Shown: positions 5,747 through 12,687, counted from the stretch's first letter. The stretch: DNA of 12,687 nucleotides from SVKR01 sp963649145 (GCA_963649145.1 CAVJGI010000062.1:1-12687), one strand, 5' to 3'. Made by a program: numbers and translations. The notes: a model not told the origin generated them from the letters alone.

Positions 5747-6547
5747 ATGGACCCCAGACCCATCGGCGTGTTCGACTCCGGACTCGGCGGGCTGACCGCC
5801 GCGAAAACGCTGGAGGAGATCCTGCCCGGCGAAAACCTCATATACTTCGGCGACAGCGCGAACGCCCCTTACGGCACGCGGACGCGCGCGGAGCTCGCCG
5901 CGCTCGCCTGCGGCTGCGTCGGCTTCCTCGCCGGCTTCGACGTGAAGGCGGTGCTCGTCGCCTGCGGCACCGTGAGCTCCACCGCGATGGACGCGCTGCG
6001 CCATCGCTTCGACATCCCGTTTTTCGGCGTGCTGGAGCCGGCATGCACCGAGGCGGCGCGGATGAGCCCGGCGGGGCGCATCGCCGTCGCTGCGACGGAG
6101 GCGAGCGTGCGCAGCGGCGCGTTCGCGAAAACGCTGGAGCGCCTCGCGCCCGGCGCGGCGGTGCTCTCCAAGGCGTGCCAGAGTCTCGTGACGCTCGTGG
6201 AGCGCGGGCATTTCGCCCCCGGCGACCCGGAGGCGGAGGAAGCCGTCCGCGCGGAGCTCGCGCCCGTGCGCGATTTCGCGCCCGACGTGCTCGTGCTCGG
6301 CTGCACCCATTTTCCGCTCCTCGCGGACGCGATCGGCGCTTATCTCGGACCGGAAGTGAAGCTCCTCTCCGTCGGGGAGGCAGCCGCCCGCGCCCTGCGC
6401 GCCCACCTCGCCGCGGAGGACCTGCTCGCCATCCGCGAAGCAGGCACTCGCCGCTGGTTCACGAGCGGCGACCCCGCCGATTTCGCCGCAAAAGCGGCGC
6501 GGTTTTTAGGGCACGGGATCACCGCGGAGCACCACGGCAATACTTGA
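5747..6547 (+). CDS. murI: Glutamate racemase
   Basis: MurI interconverts L- and D-glutamate in the cytoplasm, supplying D-glutamate for peptidoglycan stem peptides. At 266 residues it has the family length. The N-terminal GVFDSGLGGLTA (residues 7-18), YFGDSANAPYGTR (33-45) and the two catalytic cysteines are present: Cys73 in VACGTVSS and Cys186 in LGCTHFPLL. The first motif is normally ACNT; here the Asn after the cysteine is Gly74. The middle segment also departs from the usual pattern (CQSLVTLVERG at 144-154 instead of a CPLFVPLVE-like run). Together these suggest a divergent clade, not decay. ATG 5747 has GGGAG nine bases upstream. The next gene starts 16 bases after the stop, so the two are co-transcribed. 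Another aspartate/glutamate racemase family member is possible but less likely given the overall match. Confidence 0.92.
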   Translation: MDPRPIGVFDSGLGGLTAAKTLEEILPGENLIYFGDSANAPYGTRTRAELAALACGCVGFLAGFDVKAVLVACGTVSSTAMDALRHRFDIPFFGVLEPACTEAARMSPAGRIAVAATEASVRSGAFAKTLERLAPGAAVLSKACQSLVTLVERGHFAPGDPEAEEAVRAELAPVRDFAPDVLVLGCTHFPLLADAIGAYLGPEVKLLSVGEAAARALRAHLAAEDLLAIREAGTRRWFTSGDPADFAAKAARFLGHGITAEHHGNT

Positions 6548-6563
6548 AAAGGAATCGTTTTCT

Positions 6564-7001
6564 ATGATGGAAAAAGAAGTTGTCATCACCATAAAAAGCA
6601 GCCAGCAGCTCGGCGGGGAGGAGAGAGACGGCGCGGAGCTCATCACCCGCGGGACTTACCGCTACAAAAACGGCGCGGCGCGCCTTTGCTACGACGAGAG
6701 CGAGCTGACCGGCATGAAGGGCACCCGCACCCAGTTCGACGTGCGCGACGGCGAGGTCGTGCTCTCCCGCCGCGGCGCGGTGGACTCGCGCATGGTCTTC
6801 CAGCCGGGCCAGCGCAGCGATTTTCTCTACCGCACGGAGCACGGGATGCTGACCCTCGGACTGGACACGCTGCGCATCGAGTGCGCGCTCGGCGAGCACG
6901 GCGGAGACATGCGCATCGACTACGACCTCGATTTTGAGCGGTCGCTTTTAAGCCGGAATCAATTTATCATCAACGTGAAAGAGAAGGATATAAAATCATG
7001 A
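6564..7001 (+). CDS. DUF1934 protein (YwiB-like beta-barrel)
   Basis: A 145-residue soluble protein of the DUF1934 family, typified by Bacillus subtilis YwiB, with a calycin-like beta-barrel fold and no proven function. Family-like signs are the opening VVITIKSSQQ, the segment ELITRGTYRYKNGAARLCYD, the short TGMKGTRTQFDV turn with conserved Gly-Thr, and the ending MRIDYDLDFERSLLSRNQF. Alternating hydrophobic residues along the whole length suit a barrel. Start at ATG 6564 with AAGGA (6549-6553) ten bases upstream; a second ATG follows directly. Its stop overlaps the argS start by four bases (ATGA at 6998-7001), implying translational coupling. YwiB also lies directly before argS in B. subtilis, so this pairing is conserved and supports the call. 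Confidence 0.9.
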   Translation: MMEKEVVITIKSSQQLGGEERDGAELITRGTYRYKNGAARLCYDESELTGMKGTRTQFDVRDGEVVLSRRGAVDSRMVFQPGQRSDFLYRTEHGMLTLGLDTLRIECALGEHGGDMRIDYDLDFERSLLSRNQFIINVKEKDIKS

Positions 7002-8740
7002 ACCTGATCGAAAACGCAAAGAAACAGATCGACGCCCTGATCCACGCCGCCTATGACGCCGCCGCCGCGAAGGGGGAGCTCCCCGCCGGAGCCGAACTGC
7101 GCGGCAACGTGGAGATCCCGAAGGACACCCGCAACGGCGACTACGCCGCGAACCACGCCATGGCTGCCGCCAAAGCGCTCAAAATGGCGCCCCGCGCCGC
7201 CGCGGAGCGGCTCTGCGCGAACATGGACCTCACCGGGAGCTGGTTTGACACCGTGGAGATCGCGGGTCCCGGCTTTCTGAACTTCCGCCTCGGCACGAAG
7301 TGGTATGCCGACGTGCTGGAAAATATCTGCGCCGAGGGCATCAATTACGGCAGAAGCGACGCACTTGCCGGGCAGCGCATCATGGTGGAGTTCGTCTCCG
7401 CCAACCCGACCGGACCGATGCACATGGGCAACGCCCGCGGCGGCGTTCTGGGCGACGCGCTCGCCGAGGTGCTCCACCGCGCGGGAGCGGACGTCTGGCG
7501 CGAGTTTTACGTCAATGACGCCGGAAACCAGATCGAAAAATTCGCACTCAGCATCGACGCGCGCTACCGGCAGCTCATTCTGGGCGAGGACGCGGTCGAG
7601 TTCCCGGAGGACGGCTACCATGGCGACGATATCCGCGCCCTCGCGGAGGGCTTCCGCGCCGAGCAGGGCGACGGCTGGCTGGAAAAATCCGAGAGCGAGC
7701 GCCACGCGGCGATGGCGAAGTACGGTCTCGCGCATAATCTGCCGAAGATGAAGGCGGACCTCGCGCGCTACAATATCCACTATGACGAGTGGTTTTATGA
7801 GTCCGCGCTGCACGAGAGCGGCTACGTTGCCGACAGCGTGAACGCCCTGACGGAGCTCGGCTTCACCTACGAAAAGGACGGCGCGCTCTGGCTCGCGACG
7901 TCGCGGATTCTGGGCGAGCGCCTGCTTGCCGCCGGGAAAAAGCCGGAGGATATCGAAAAGCTCGGACTGAAGGACGATGTGCTGCGCCGCGCAAACGGGG
8001 TTTACACCTATTTCGCCGCGGACATCGCCTATCACCGCAACAAGCTCGCCGTGCGCGGCTTCGATAAATCCGTGGACGTCTGGGGCGCGGACCACCATGG
8101 CCACATCGCGCGCCTGAAGGCGGCGCTCGACGCGCTGGGGCTCGACGGCGAGCACCGGCTGGACGTCGTGCTCATGCAGCTCGTGCGCCTGATGCGCGAC
8201 GGCGAGGTCGTCCGCATGAGCAAGCGCACCGGCAAGGCGATCTCCCTCAGTGACCTGCTCGACGAGATTCCCGTGGACGCCGCGCGCTATTTCTTCAACT
8301 CCAAGCCCGACACGCAGATGGACTTCGACCTCGGACTCGCCGTCCGGCAGGACAGCGAAAACCCGGTCTATTACGTCCAGTACGCCCACGCGCGCATCTG
8401 CTCGATGCTCGCGAACCTCGCCGCCGAGGGGCTCACGGTCCCCGCCCCGGCGGAGGCGGACATGGCGAAGCTGGAAAGCCCCTTCGAGCGCGAGCTCATC
8501 AAGCAGCTCTCCGCTCTACCGGAGGAGATCCGCCTCGCCGCGCGCGACTATAACCCCAGCCGCATCAACTCCTTCGTGACGGAGCTCTCCGCCCGCTTCC
8601 ACCGCTTCTATAACGAGTGCCGCATCAAGGGCGCAGACCCCGAAACCGCCGCCGCCCGCCTCCTCCTCGCCGACTGCACAAGACAGGTCATCGAAAACAG
8701 CCTCTCCATCATCGGCGTATCCGCGCCGGAGCACATGTAA
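6998..8740 (+). CDS. argS: Arginyl-tRNA synthetase
   Basis: ArgS charges tRNA-Arg with arginine in the cytoplasm (class I, ATP-dependent). The 580-residue product is complete. The N-terminal additional domain shows VEIPKDTRNGDYAANHAMA (38-56). The catalytic core holds the HIGH-type signature as HMGN at 142-145 within ANPTGPMHMGNARGG, then REFYVNDAGNQ. The KMSKS-type loop reads RMSKRTG (406-412), preceded by LMQLVRLMRDGEVV. The C-terminal DALR anticodon-binding domain starts near YYVQYAHARICSML and ends in the usual IGVSAPEHM. HMGN instead of HVGH is, from memory, common in clostridial ArgS proteins, not a defect. The gene is translationally coupled to the DUF1934 gene by an ATGA overlap and ends nine bases before a hairpin terminator, so it closes the murI cluster. 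Confidence 0.97.
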   Translation: MNLIENAKKQIDALIHAAYDAAAAKGELPAGAELRGNVEIPKDTRNGDYAANHAMAAAKALKMAPRAAAERLCANMDLTGSWFDTVEIAGPGFLNFRLGTKWYADVLENICAEGINYGRSDALAGQRIMVEFVSANPTGPMHMGNARGGVLGDALAEVLHRAGADVWREFYVNDAGNQIEKFALSIDARYRQLILGEDAVEFPEDGYHGDDIRALAEGFRAEQGDGWLEKSESERHAAMAKYGLAHNLPKMKADLARYNIHYDEWFYESALHESGYVADSVNALTELGFTYEKDGALWLATSRILGERLLAAGKKPEDIEKLGLKDDVLRRANGVYTYFAADIAYHRNKLAVRGFDKSVDVWGADHHGHIARLKAALDALGLDGEHRLDVVLMQLVRLMRDGEVVRMSKRTGKAISLSDLLDEIPVDAARYFFNSKPDTQMDFDLGLAVRQDSENPVYYVQYAHARICSMLANLAAEGLTVPAPAEADMAKLESPFERELIKQLSALPEEIRLAARDYNPSRINSFVTELSARFHRFYNECRIKGADPETAAARLLLADCTRQVIENSLSIIGVSAPEHM

Positions 8741-8748
8741 AAACGCGA

Positions 8749-8786
8749 AATAAGAGGCTGCCGCGGCAGTCTCTTATTGAGGTTTT
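8749..8786 (+). terminator. Terminator after argS
   Basis: AATAAGAGGCTGCC (8749-8762) pairs with GGCAGTCTCTTATT (8765-8778) in an almost perfect 14-bp palindrome with one G-T pair, starting nine bases after the argS stop. TTTT follows at 8783-8786. The central bases must open to form a tight loop. Confidence 0.65.
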
Positions 8787-8818
8787 ATTCTTACAAAGAA
8801 AAGAGACGATAGAGAACA

Positions 8819-9754
8819 ATGACGGTTCTGGAAATTTCGCTGCGGCTGCTGATCTTTATTGCCGTGGGCTTTGCTGCGCGGAAGGTGAAGGTCATTCCGG
8901 AGGGCTTCAGCCGGATGTTCACGAAGTTCGTGATGGCGGTGCCGCTGCCTTGCATGATCATCAACTCCTTCAACGTGGAATACTCCGTGGACAACCTGAT
9001 GGCGGCGCCGATCGTGATGGGGCTCGCCGTGGGGTCCATGCTCGTGATGTACGGCATTGCGACGCTCCTGACGCTGCGCGTGCGCGACCGCGACATGCGC
9101 CGCACGGCGCGCTTTGCGCTGCTTTTTACGAACTTCACGCTCATCGGCATCCCCGTTGTGAGCGAGATCTACGGCGCGCAGGGTGCGTTCCTCTACGTGG
9201 TGTTCACGCTGCCGATCCGCTTCGTGTTTTACGGCGGCGCGGCGGTGATGCTCGGCAAGGGCGGGGAGAAGCTGAATTTCAGGGAGACGGTCAAAAAATT
9301 CATCTGCGCCCCGGTCGTTGCCGTTATCATCGGCTTTCTGCTCTATGTCACCCAGCTCCCCGTGCCGAACGTGATCCGCAGCGCGCTGAGCTCCCTCGGC
9401 GCGATGGCGAGCCCGCTCGGTCTCATCCTCTGCGGCGTCATCATCGCGGAGGCGGACCTGCGGCAGGCGCTGCGCTATCCCATCGTCATCTGGGTCTCCC
9501 TCGCGCGGCTCATCCTGATGCCCGCGCTCGCGCTGGGGCTGTTCCTGCTCATCGGCGTCAGCGACGAGATCGCGCGGACGACGATGTTCTATTTCGCCAT
9601 GCCCGTGGCGTCCTTCCTGCCGACCTTCCTGCTGCGCTATAACCCGGAGGCGGAGGACGCGCGGCTCGCCGGCGGCTGCATGGTCGTGGTGAGCACGCTG
9701 CTTTGCGTGGCGACCATCCCGCTCTGGACCTTGGTGCTCGATAAGATCCTCTAA
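8819..9754 (+). CDS. AEC-family (auxin efflux carrier type) transporter
   Basis: A 311-residue membrane protein with about ten predicted helices in two halves, the architecture of AEC/Mem_trans carriers, which export or import small organic anions; the substrate is unknown. Family features visible are the N-terminal LLIFIAVGFAARK helix with PEGFSRMFTKFVMAVPLPCMI after it, the TNFTLIGIPVVSEIYG stretch (residues 104-119, a typical crossing motif with Gly-Ile-Pro), and in the second half LSSLGAMASPLGLILCGVII. The late segment MPVASFLPTFLLRYNPEAEDARLAGG is typical of the family end. ATG 8819 has only a weak purine-rich ribosome site (AGAGA). It follows the argS terminator by about 30 bases, with no clear promoter seen. 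Its stop overlaps that of convergent spmB by four bases, so no terminator can lie between them. Confidence 0.88.
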   Translation: MTVLEISLRLLIFIAVGFAARKVKVIPEGFSRMFTKFVMAVPLPCMIINSFNVEYSVDNLMAAPIVMGLAVGSMLVMYGIATLLTLRVRDRDMRRTARFALLFTNFTLIGIPVVSEIYGAQGAFLYVVFTLPIRFVFYGGAAVMLGKGGEKLNFRETVKKFICAPVVAVIIGFLLYVTQLPVPNVIRSALSSLGAMASPLGLILCGVIIAEADLRQALRYPIVIWVSLARLILMPALALGLFLLIGVSDEIARTTMFYFAMPVASFLPTFLLRYNPEAEDARLAGGCMVVVSTLLCVATIPLWTLVLDKIL

Positions 9755-10266
9755 TTCCCGAAAAACAGCCGGACGAAAAACGACGACGCGATAAACCCGA
9801 CCAGATCCGCCACGAGTGCCGCCGGCACCGCGTGGCGGGTCTTTTTGATGCCCAGCGAGCCAAAATAGACCGCGACGACGTAAAAGGTCGTCTCTGTGGA
9901 GCCGAGCATGACGGCGGCGCAGCGCCCGACGAAGCTGTCGGGACCATAGCGCGCCATCAGCTCGCTGCCGACGCCGAGCGCGCCGCTGCCCGTCACGGGG
10001 CGGAGGAACACGAGCGGGGCGCACTCCGCCGGGATGCCGAGCCGCGCGAAGACCGGGGCGCAGAGCCGCGAGAGCGCGTCCAGCGCGCCGGAGGCGCGGA
10101 GCATATAGACCGCGGTCAAAAGCACGGCGAGGGAGGGGAAAATGCCCGCCACGGTCTTCAGCCCCGCCCGCGCGCCGTCCGTCAGCGCGGAGAAAAGGTC
10201 CACCCGCTTCCATACCGCCCAGACGCCCACGGCGACGAGCAGCGCGGGCACGATGAGCGCCGTCAA
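9751..10266 (-). CDS. spmB: Spore maturation protein B
   Basis: SpmB works with SpmA in dehydration of the spore core and spore heat resistance; its molecular activity is unknown, and it belongs to a nucleoside-recognition (Gate) membrane family. The 171-residue product has several membrane segments and the family signatures KTVAGIFPSLAVLLTAVYML (36-55), RPVTGSGALG (89-98) and, near the end, GSTETTFYVVAVYFGSLGIK followed by KTRHAVPAALVADLVG. Start at ATG 10266, which overlaps the spmA stop by four bases, giving translational coupling. Its stop (9751-9753) overlaps that of the AEC transporter on the other strand. Intact as far as can be seen. Confidence 0.95.
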   Translation of the reverse strand: MTALIVPALLVAVGVWAVWKRVDLFSALTDGARAGLKTVAGIFPSLAVLLTAVYMLRASGALDALSRLCAPVFARLGIPAECAPLVFLRPVTGSGALGVGSELMARYGPDSFVGRCAAVMLGSTETTFYVVAVYFGSLGIKKTRHAVPAALVADLVGFIASSFFVRLFFGN

Positions 10267-10847
10267 CGCCGCCCCAACCGCTCGAAAATGCGCGCGGCGA
10301 GCAGCCCCGCCGCGACGGAGCAGAGGCTGCTCGCCCAGACGCAGGGCAGAATGTCAAAGGGCGCCGCCGCGCCGAGCGTGGCGCGCACCGCCGCGACCGT
10401 GGCGGGGATGAGCTGGACGGACGCGGTATTCATCACGACGAGGCGGCAGAGCTCGTCGCTCGCCTCGCCGGGCGTCCCCTGCGCCGCGAGACGCGCCGCC
10501 GCGCGCAGTCCCGCGGGCGTCGCCGCGTTGCCGAGTCCGAGCAGATTGGCGGTGAAATTCGCCGCGGCCGCGTCCGCGCAGAGCGGATCGGCGGTCGCCG
10601 CGCGGGGATAAATGCGCCGCAGCAGGGGGCGCAGCAGCCGCGTCAGCGCGCGGAGCAGCCCGCCGCGCTCCATCGCCTCCAGAACGCCGCTCCAGAGACA
10701 CATCGCCCCCGCAATGCCGAGGCAGAGCGTCACCGCCGCGCCCGCTCCCTCCGTCACCGCGGCGGAAACGGCGTCCAGCCGCCCCGACGCCGCGCCGAAC
10801 AGCACGCTCGCCGCCGCTATGCCGAGCCAGATATAGGTCATGAGCAT
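10263..10847 (-). CDS. spmA: Spore maturation protein A
   Basis: SpmA is the partner of SpmB in late sporulation (core dehydration). The 194-residue membrane protein shows the family core: GAGAAVTLCLGIAGAMCLWSG across the first half, then PLLRRIYPRAA, the hallmark NFTANLLGLGNAATPAGLRA (98-117) and LVVMNTASVQLIPATVAAVR (136-155). The start is ATG 10847 with AGGGGG nine bases upstream; a second in-frame ATG two codons later is possible. It is translated first and coupled to spmB. The gene is divergent from the broken mscS gene, with about 100 bases between starts. A TATAAA (complement of 10876-10881) is the only -10-like word, without a matching -35; a sporulation sigma factor would be expected but its boxes are not recognisable here. 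Confidence 0.95.
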   Translation of the reverse strand: MLMTYIWLGIAAASVLFGAASGRLDAVSAAVTEGAGAAVTLCLGIAGAMCLWSGVLEAMERGGLLRALTRLLRPLLRRIYPRAATADPLCADAAAANFTANLLGLGNAATPAGLRAAARLAAQGTPGEASDELCRLVVMNTASVQLIPATVAAVRATLGAAAPFDILPCVWASSLCSVAAGLLAARIFERLGRR

Positions 10848-10889
10848 TTTGAAAAGCCCCCTTGTCCAAGCCGCTTTTATAGAAGCGTA

Positions 10890-10918
10890 TTGCGCGGAGC
10901 GGGGAAAAATGCTATATT
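10890..10918 (+). promoter_or_regulatory. Promoter for the mscS-like gene
   Basis: TTGCGC (10890-10895) and TATATT (10913-10918) are 17 bases apart, and TGC precedes the second box, making an extended -10. The ATG at 10954 lies about 30 bases beyond the expected start site, with GGAAGG (10938-10943) as ribosome site. Confidence 0.6.
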
Positions 10919-10953
10919 AAGTTCATACCAAGCTTCCGGAAGGCAGATCGGAT

Positions 10954-11786
10954 ATGGAACCAAAAAGCGGAAAGGGCGCGCTCGTGCGCCTTATCGTGCT
11001 GCTCGTCATTTTGGCGGCGGTGGTCGGCATCGGCGTCGGGACGGGGCTTGTGCCCTCGGTGGCGGACGCCTTTGCCGGGGTGGGCTTTGAGCCGGCAAAG
11101 CTGCTGGACCTCGCGGTGATGCTGCTGCTCGTGCTCGCGGCGGAAAATCTCTTGCAGCTCCTGCTGCACCTGCTGAAGCCGAAGCGCCACCGCACGCGCA
11201 CGGTGCTGAGCCTCATCTCCAGCGCGCTGCGCTATGTCGCCGCGATCGTCATTTTGTGCTGGGGTCTCGCCATCCTCGGCGTCCAGATCGGCGCGATCGT
11301 CGCCGGCGTCGGCGTGCAGGCGCTCATCGTCGGCTTCGGCGCGGAGAAGCTCATCGCGGACGTCGTCACCGGCTTTTTTATGCTCATCGAGAACAAATAT
11401 AACGTCGGCGATTACGTCGAGGTCGGCGGCTTCCGCGGCAAGGTGACCGCCATCGGCATCCGCACCACGAGCATCGAGGACGGCGGCGGCAACATCAAGA
11501 TCGTCAATAACTCCGACATGACGAACCTGCTGAACCGCTCGAAGCGAAGCTCCCCGCGATGCTCGACGCGCTCTACGCCGCGCATGGCGACGTGTTTCTG
11601 AGCCGTCCGAGCTACCTCGGCGTCGAGGAGCTCGGCGACAGCGCCGTCGTGCTCAAGTTCGTCGCGGAGGTGCAGGACAAGGACATTTTCTCCGGCATGC
11701 GCATCCTGAACCACGACATTTTCCTCGCCTTCCGACGCCTCGGCGTCGAGTGCCCGTTCCCGCAGGTGGACGTTCATAACAAGTAA
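10954..11786 (+). pseudogene. MscS-type mechanosensitive channel, broken by internal deletion
   Basis: Small-conductance mechanosensitive channels open under membrane tension to release solutes. The first frame gives several membrane helices, the pore-lining helix with GAIVAGVGVQALIVGFGAEK and VVTGFFMLIENKYNVGDYVEVGGF, then the beta domain up to NIKIVNNSDMTNLLNRS. At about 11538 the frame breaks: the first reading runs into a Ser/Arg-rich tail and stops near 11601. The family continues in another frame as LEAKLPAMLDALYAAHGDVF and onward to the typical ending VECPFPQVDVHNK (stop 11784-11786). Compared with E. coli MscS, about 25 residues of the beta/alpha-beta junction are absent; a deletion of about 76 bases would account for both the gap and the shift (inference). 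The junction reads CTCGAAGCGAAGCTC. Promoter and ribosome site look intact, so decay is recent, or the deletion is an assembly error. The gene for the EF-repeat protein follows 15 bases later. Confidence 0.85.
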
Positions 11787-11801
11787 AGGAGAGAGACTTT
11801 C

Positions 11802-12446
11802 ATGGCAGATCGGAAAAAGCCCGACGAGTTCCACACGCCGGAGCGGGAGTTTGACCAGCCCGCGGCGGAGTTTACCTCCCCCGGCGAGGAGTTCAAAAAG
11901 CCCGGCGCGTCCACAGCGCCGACGGCGGCGTCGCGCCGCGGAAAGCGCGCGATCTACGCCGCGGCAGCCGCCATTTTCGTGATCGGCGCGGTCGTCTATT
12001 TCGGCTCATGGCGCACGCCCGCGGGTCCCGCGCCGTCGCCGGACCCGACGACAGTCCCGACGGAGACTGTCCGCCCGCAGGAGACCGCCCCGGCGGAGAG
12101 CGAGCCCGTCCGCGGCAGCGGCGAGTGGGTGCTGCAATACACGGAGAGCGACCTCGGCGACGGACCCGTCCGAACGGAGGGCGGCGGAGAGACCTGCCGC
12201 CTGACGGAAAACGACGACGGCACGCTGCACGCGGAATTTTTCTCCGGCGGCGTGCGCAGCGGCGAGCTGACCTATTCCCCGGACGGCGAGGGCTACGCCG
12301 CCGAGACCGAGGAGACGGAGTTCGCCGTAAAGACCCGCACCCTCCGCTTCGAGGACGACACCCTCATCGTGGAGACGGTCACCACCGGCAGCGCCGCGAG
12401 CGGCGATTACCGCTACGTGACGCGCGAGGTGTACGGGCGGAAATAA
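11802..12446 (+). CDS. Single-pass membrane protein with EFxxPxx repeats
   Basis: A 214-residue protein of no recognised family. Residues 9-36 are four exact seven-residue repeats, EFHTPER, EFDQPAA, EFTSPGE and EFKKPGA, with Glu-Phe at 9-10, 16-17, 23-24 and 30-31 and Pro at 13, 20, 27 and 34. After a basic patch (SRRGKRA) comes one membrane helix (about 50-67), so the repeats should face the cytoplasm. A Pro/Thr/Glu linker follows (71-104), then an extracytoplasmic domain of about 105 residues with alternating beta-like strands (WVLQYTESDLGD, AEFFSGGVRSGELTYSPDG, TRTLRFEDDTLIVETV). Start ATG 11802 is supported by AAGGAG ten bases upstream. It lies 15 bases after the mscS-like gene and is probably co-transcribed with it; a strong hairpin follows. 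Function unknown; the repeats suggest a protein-docking tail (inference). Confidence 0.85.
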   Translation: MADRKKPDEFHTPEREFDQPAAEFTSPGEEFKKPGASTAPTAASRRGKRAIYAAAAAIFVIGAVVYFGSWRTPAGPAPSPDPTTVPTETVRPQETAPAESEPVRGSGEWVLQYTESDLGDGPVRTEGGGETCRLTENDDGTLHAEFFSGGVRSGELTYSPDGEGYAAETEETEFAVKTRTLRFEDDTLIVETVTTGSAASGDYRYVTREVYGRK

Positions 12447-12448
12447 GG

Positions 12449-12488
12449 AAAGTTCGCAGCGCGGGGGACCCCCGCGAAGCGAACTTTT
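12449..12488 (+). terminator. Terminator after the EF-repeat protein gene
   Basis: AAAGTTCGC (12449-12457) pairs with GCGAACTTT (12479-12487). After two mismatches the inner CGCGGGGG (12460-12467) pairs with CCCCCGCG (12469-12476). A TTTT run ends the 3' arm, three bases past the gene's stop. Confidence 0.75.
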
Positions 12489-12502
12489 GCGGGGAGGGGA
12501 AC

Positions 12503-12515
12503 GCCGCGAAGCGGC
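12503..12515. repeat. Short GAA-loop palindrome
   Basis: GCCGC-GAA-GCGGC is a perfect 5-bp hairpin with a GAA loop. Its core GCGAAGC also occurs in the loop of the palindrome after prfC and in the terminator just upstream. Confidence 0.5.
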
Positions 12516-12560
12516 ACCTTTAAAGGCCTCCGAAGTGCAAGGAGCCCCGGCAAGCACGCG

Positions 12561-12585
12561 CCCTTGGCTCTCCCTCTGGGAGAGC
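12561..12585. repeat. Possible dispersed palindromic element (REP-like)
   Basis: CCCTTG leads into GCTCTCCC (12567-12574), a TCT loop and GGGAGAGC (12578-12585), an 8-bp perfect stem. From memory, very similar CCTTGGCTC-CCC-type intergenic palindromes recur in gut clostridial genomes. A single copy is visible here, so repetition is an inference. Confidence 0.4.
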
Positions 12586-12597
12586 GCAGCCCGTCAA

Positions 12598-12634
12598 AGA
12601 ACCCCCGCTTTCATGCAGCGAAGGCGGGGGTTCT
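12598..12634. terminator. Strong hairpin, possible terminator of a gene off the right edge
   Basis: AGAACCCCCGCTTTC (12598-12612) pairs with GAAGGCGGGGGTTCT (12620-12634), a 15-bp stem with one G-T pair and a 7-base loop. Both sides are followed by weak T-rich words (TTCTTTG on the minus strand). A minus-strand frame entering from the right edge ends at TAA (12643-12645), just before this hairpin, so it could be the terminator of a gene lying mostly outside the window. Confidence 0.55.
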
Positions 12635-12687
12635 CTTGCAACTTAGCGAAAAACAAGCGAATATGGGCTGGAAAATGGAGTTATCCC

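Noticed and set aside
5513..6406. Minus-strand ORF over murI
   Set aside because: Shadow of murI; Arg/Ala/Gly-rich with no motifs.
6959..8389. 476-codon minus-strand ORF over argS
   Set aside because: Fully antisense to argS, whose motifs are complete.
8774..10357. 527-codon minus-strand ORF over the AEC and spmB genes
   Set aside because: Out of frame with spmB and antisense to the transporter; rich in Arg, His and Gln as expected for a shadow frame.
11559..11786. 75-codon ORF after the mscS break as a separate gene
   Set aside because: It matches the MscS C-terminus and has no ribosome site of its own; it is the displaced end of the same gene.
12643..12687. Minus-strand partial reading ending SSPYSLVFR at a TAA
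   Set aside because: Only 14 codons fall in the window and an alternative frame is also open, so a partial gene is possible but cannot be supported as a feature.

Overview
The window is chromosomal DNA of a GC-rich, spore-forming member of the Bacillota, most likely a clostridial gut bacterium near Oscillospirales. This placement is inferred from spoVAC and spmAB (sporulation), prfC, DUF4358 and DUF1934 proteins, an HMGN-type ArgS, and strong Gram-positive Shine-Dalgarno sites with compact gene packing. No rRNA, tRNA, CRISPR array or intact transposase was seen.

Layout. Bases 1 to about 520 are visibly less GC-rich than the rest and look foreign. They hold a short DUF5348-like ORF behind a leader with an attenuator-like hairpin, the kind of small gene carried by conjugative elements. 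This DNA abuts spoVAC (minus strand) and replaces its last third; the expected downstream spoVAD/spoVAE are absent. Divergent from spoVAC is a YwaF-type membrane protein (956-1669). A 180-base cluster of four palindromes (1685-1862) separates it from convergent prfC (1867-3480). Beyond a bidirectional terminator (3521-3566) lies a minus-strand group: an uncharacterised acidic protein with a TTG start, a membrane-anchored SGNH hydrolase, and a DUF4358 lipoprotein.

From a divergent promoter region near 5580-5711, the plus strand carries murI (glutamate racemase), a DUF1934 protein and argS as a tight cluster ending in a hairpin. An AEC-family transporter follows and runs tail-to-tail into spmB, with overlapping stop codons; spmA-spmB are translationally coupled on the minus strand. 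Divergent from spmA is an mscS-type channel gene broken by an internal deletion with a frameshift. Then comes a single-pass membrane protein with four exact seven-residue EFxxPxx repeats. The right end holds stacked palindromes and a possible dispersed repeat.

How the genes fit together: spoVAC and spmAB serve spore core dehydration and dipicolinate handling; MurI supplies D-glutamate for peptidoglycan; ArgS and PrfC serve translation; the SGNH/DUF4358 pair probably acts at the cell surface. I see no convincing complete new multi-gene system. The most notable points are the spoVAC truncation at a foreign junction, the deleted mscS, the EFxxPxx repeat protein and the palindrome clusters.
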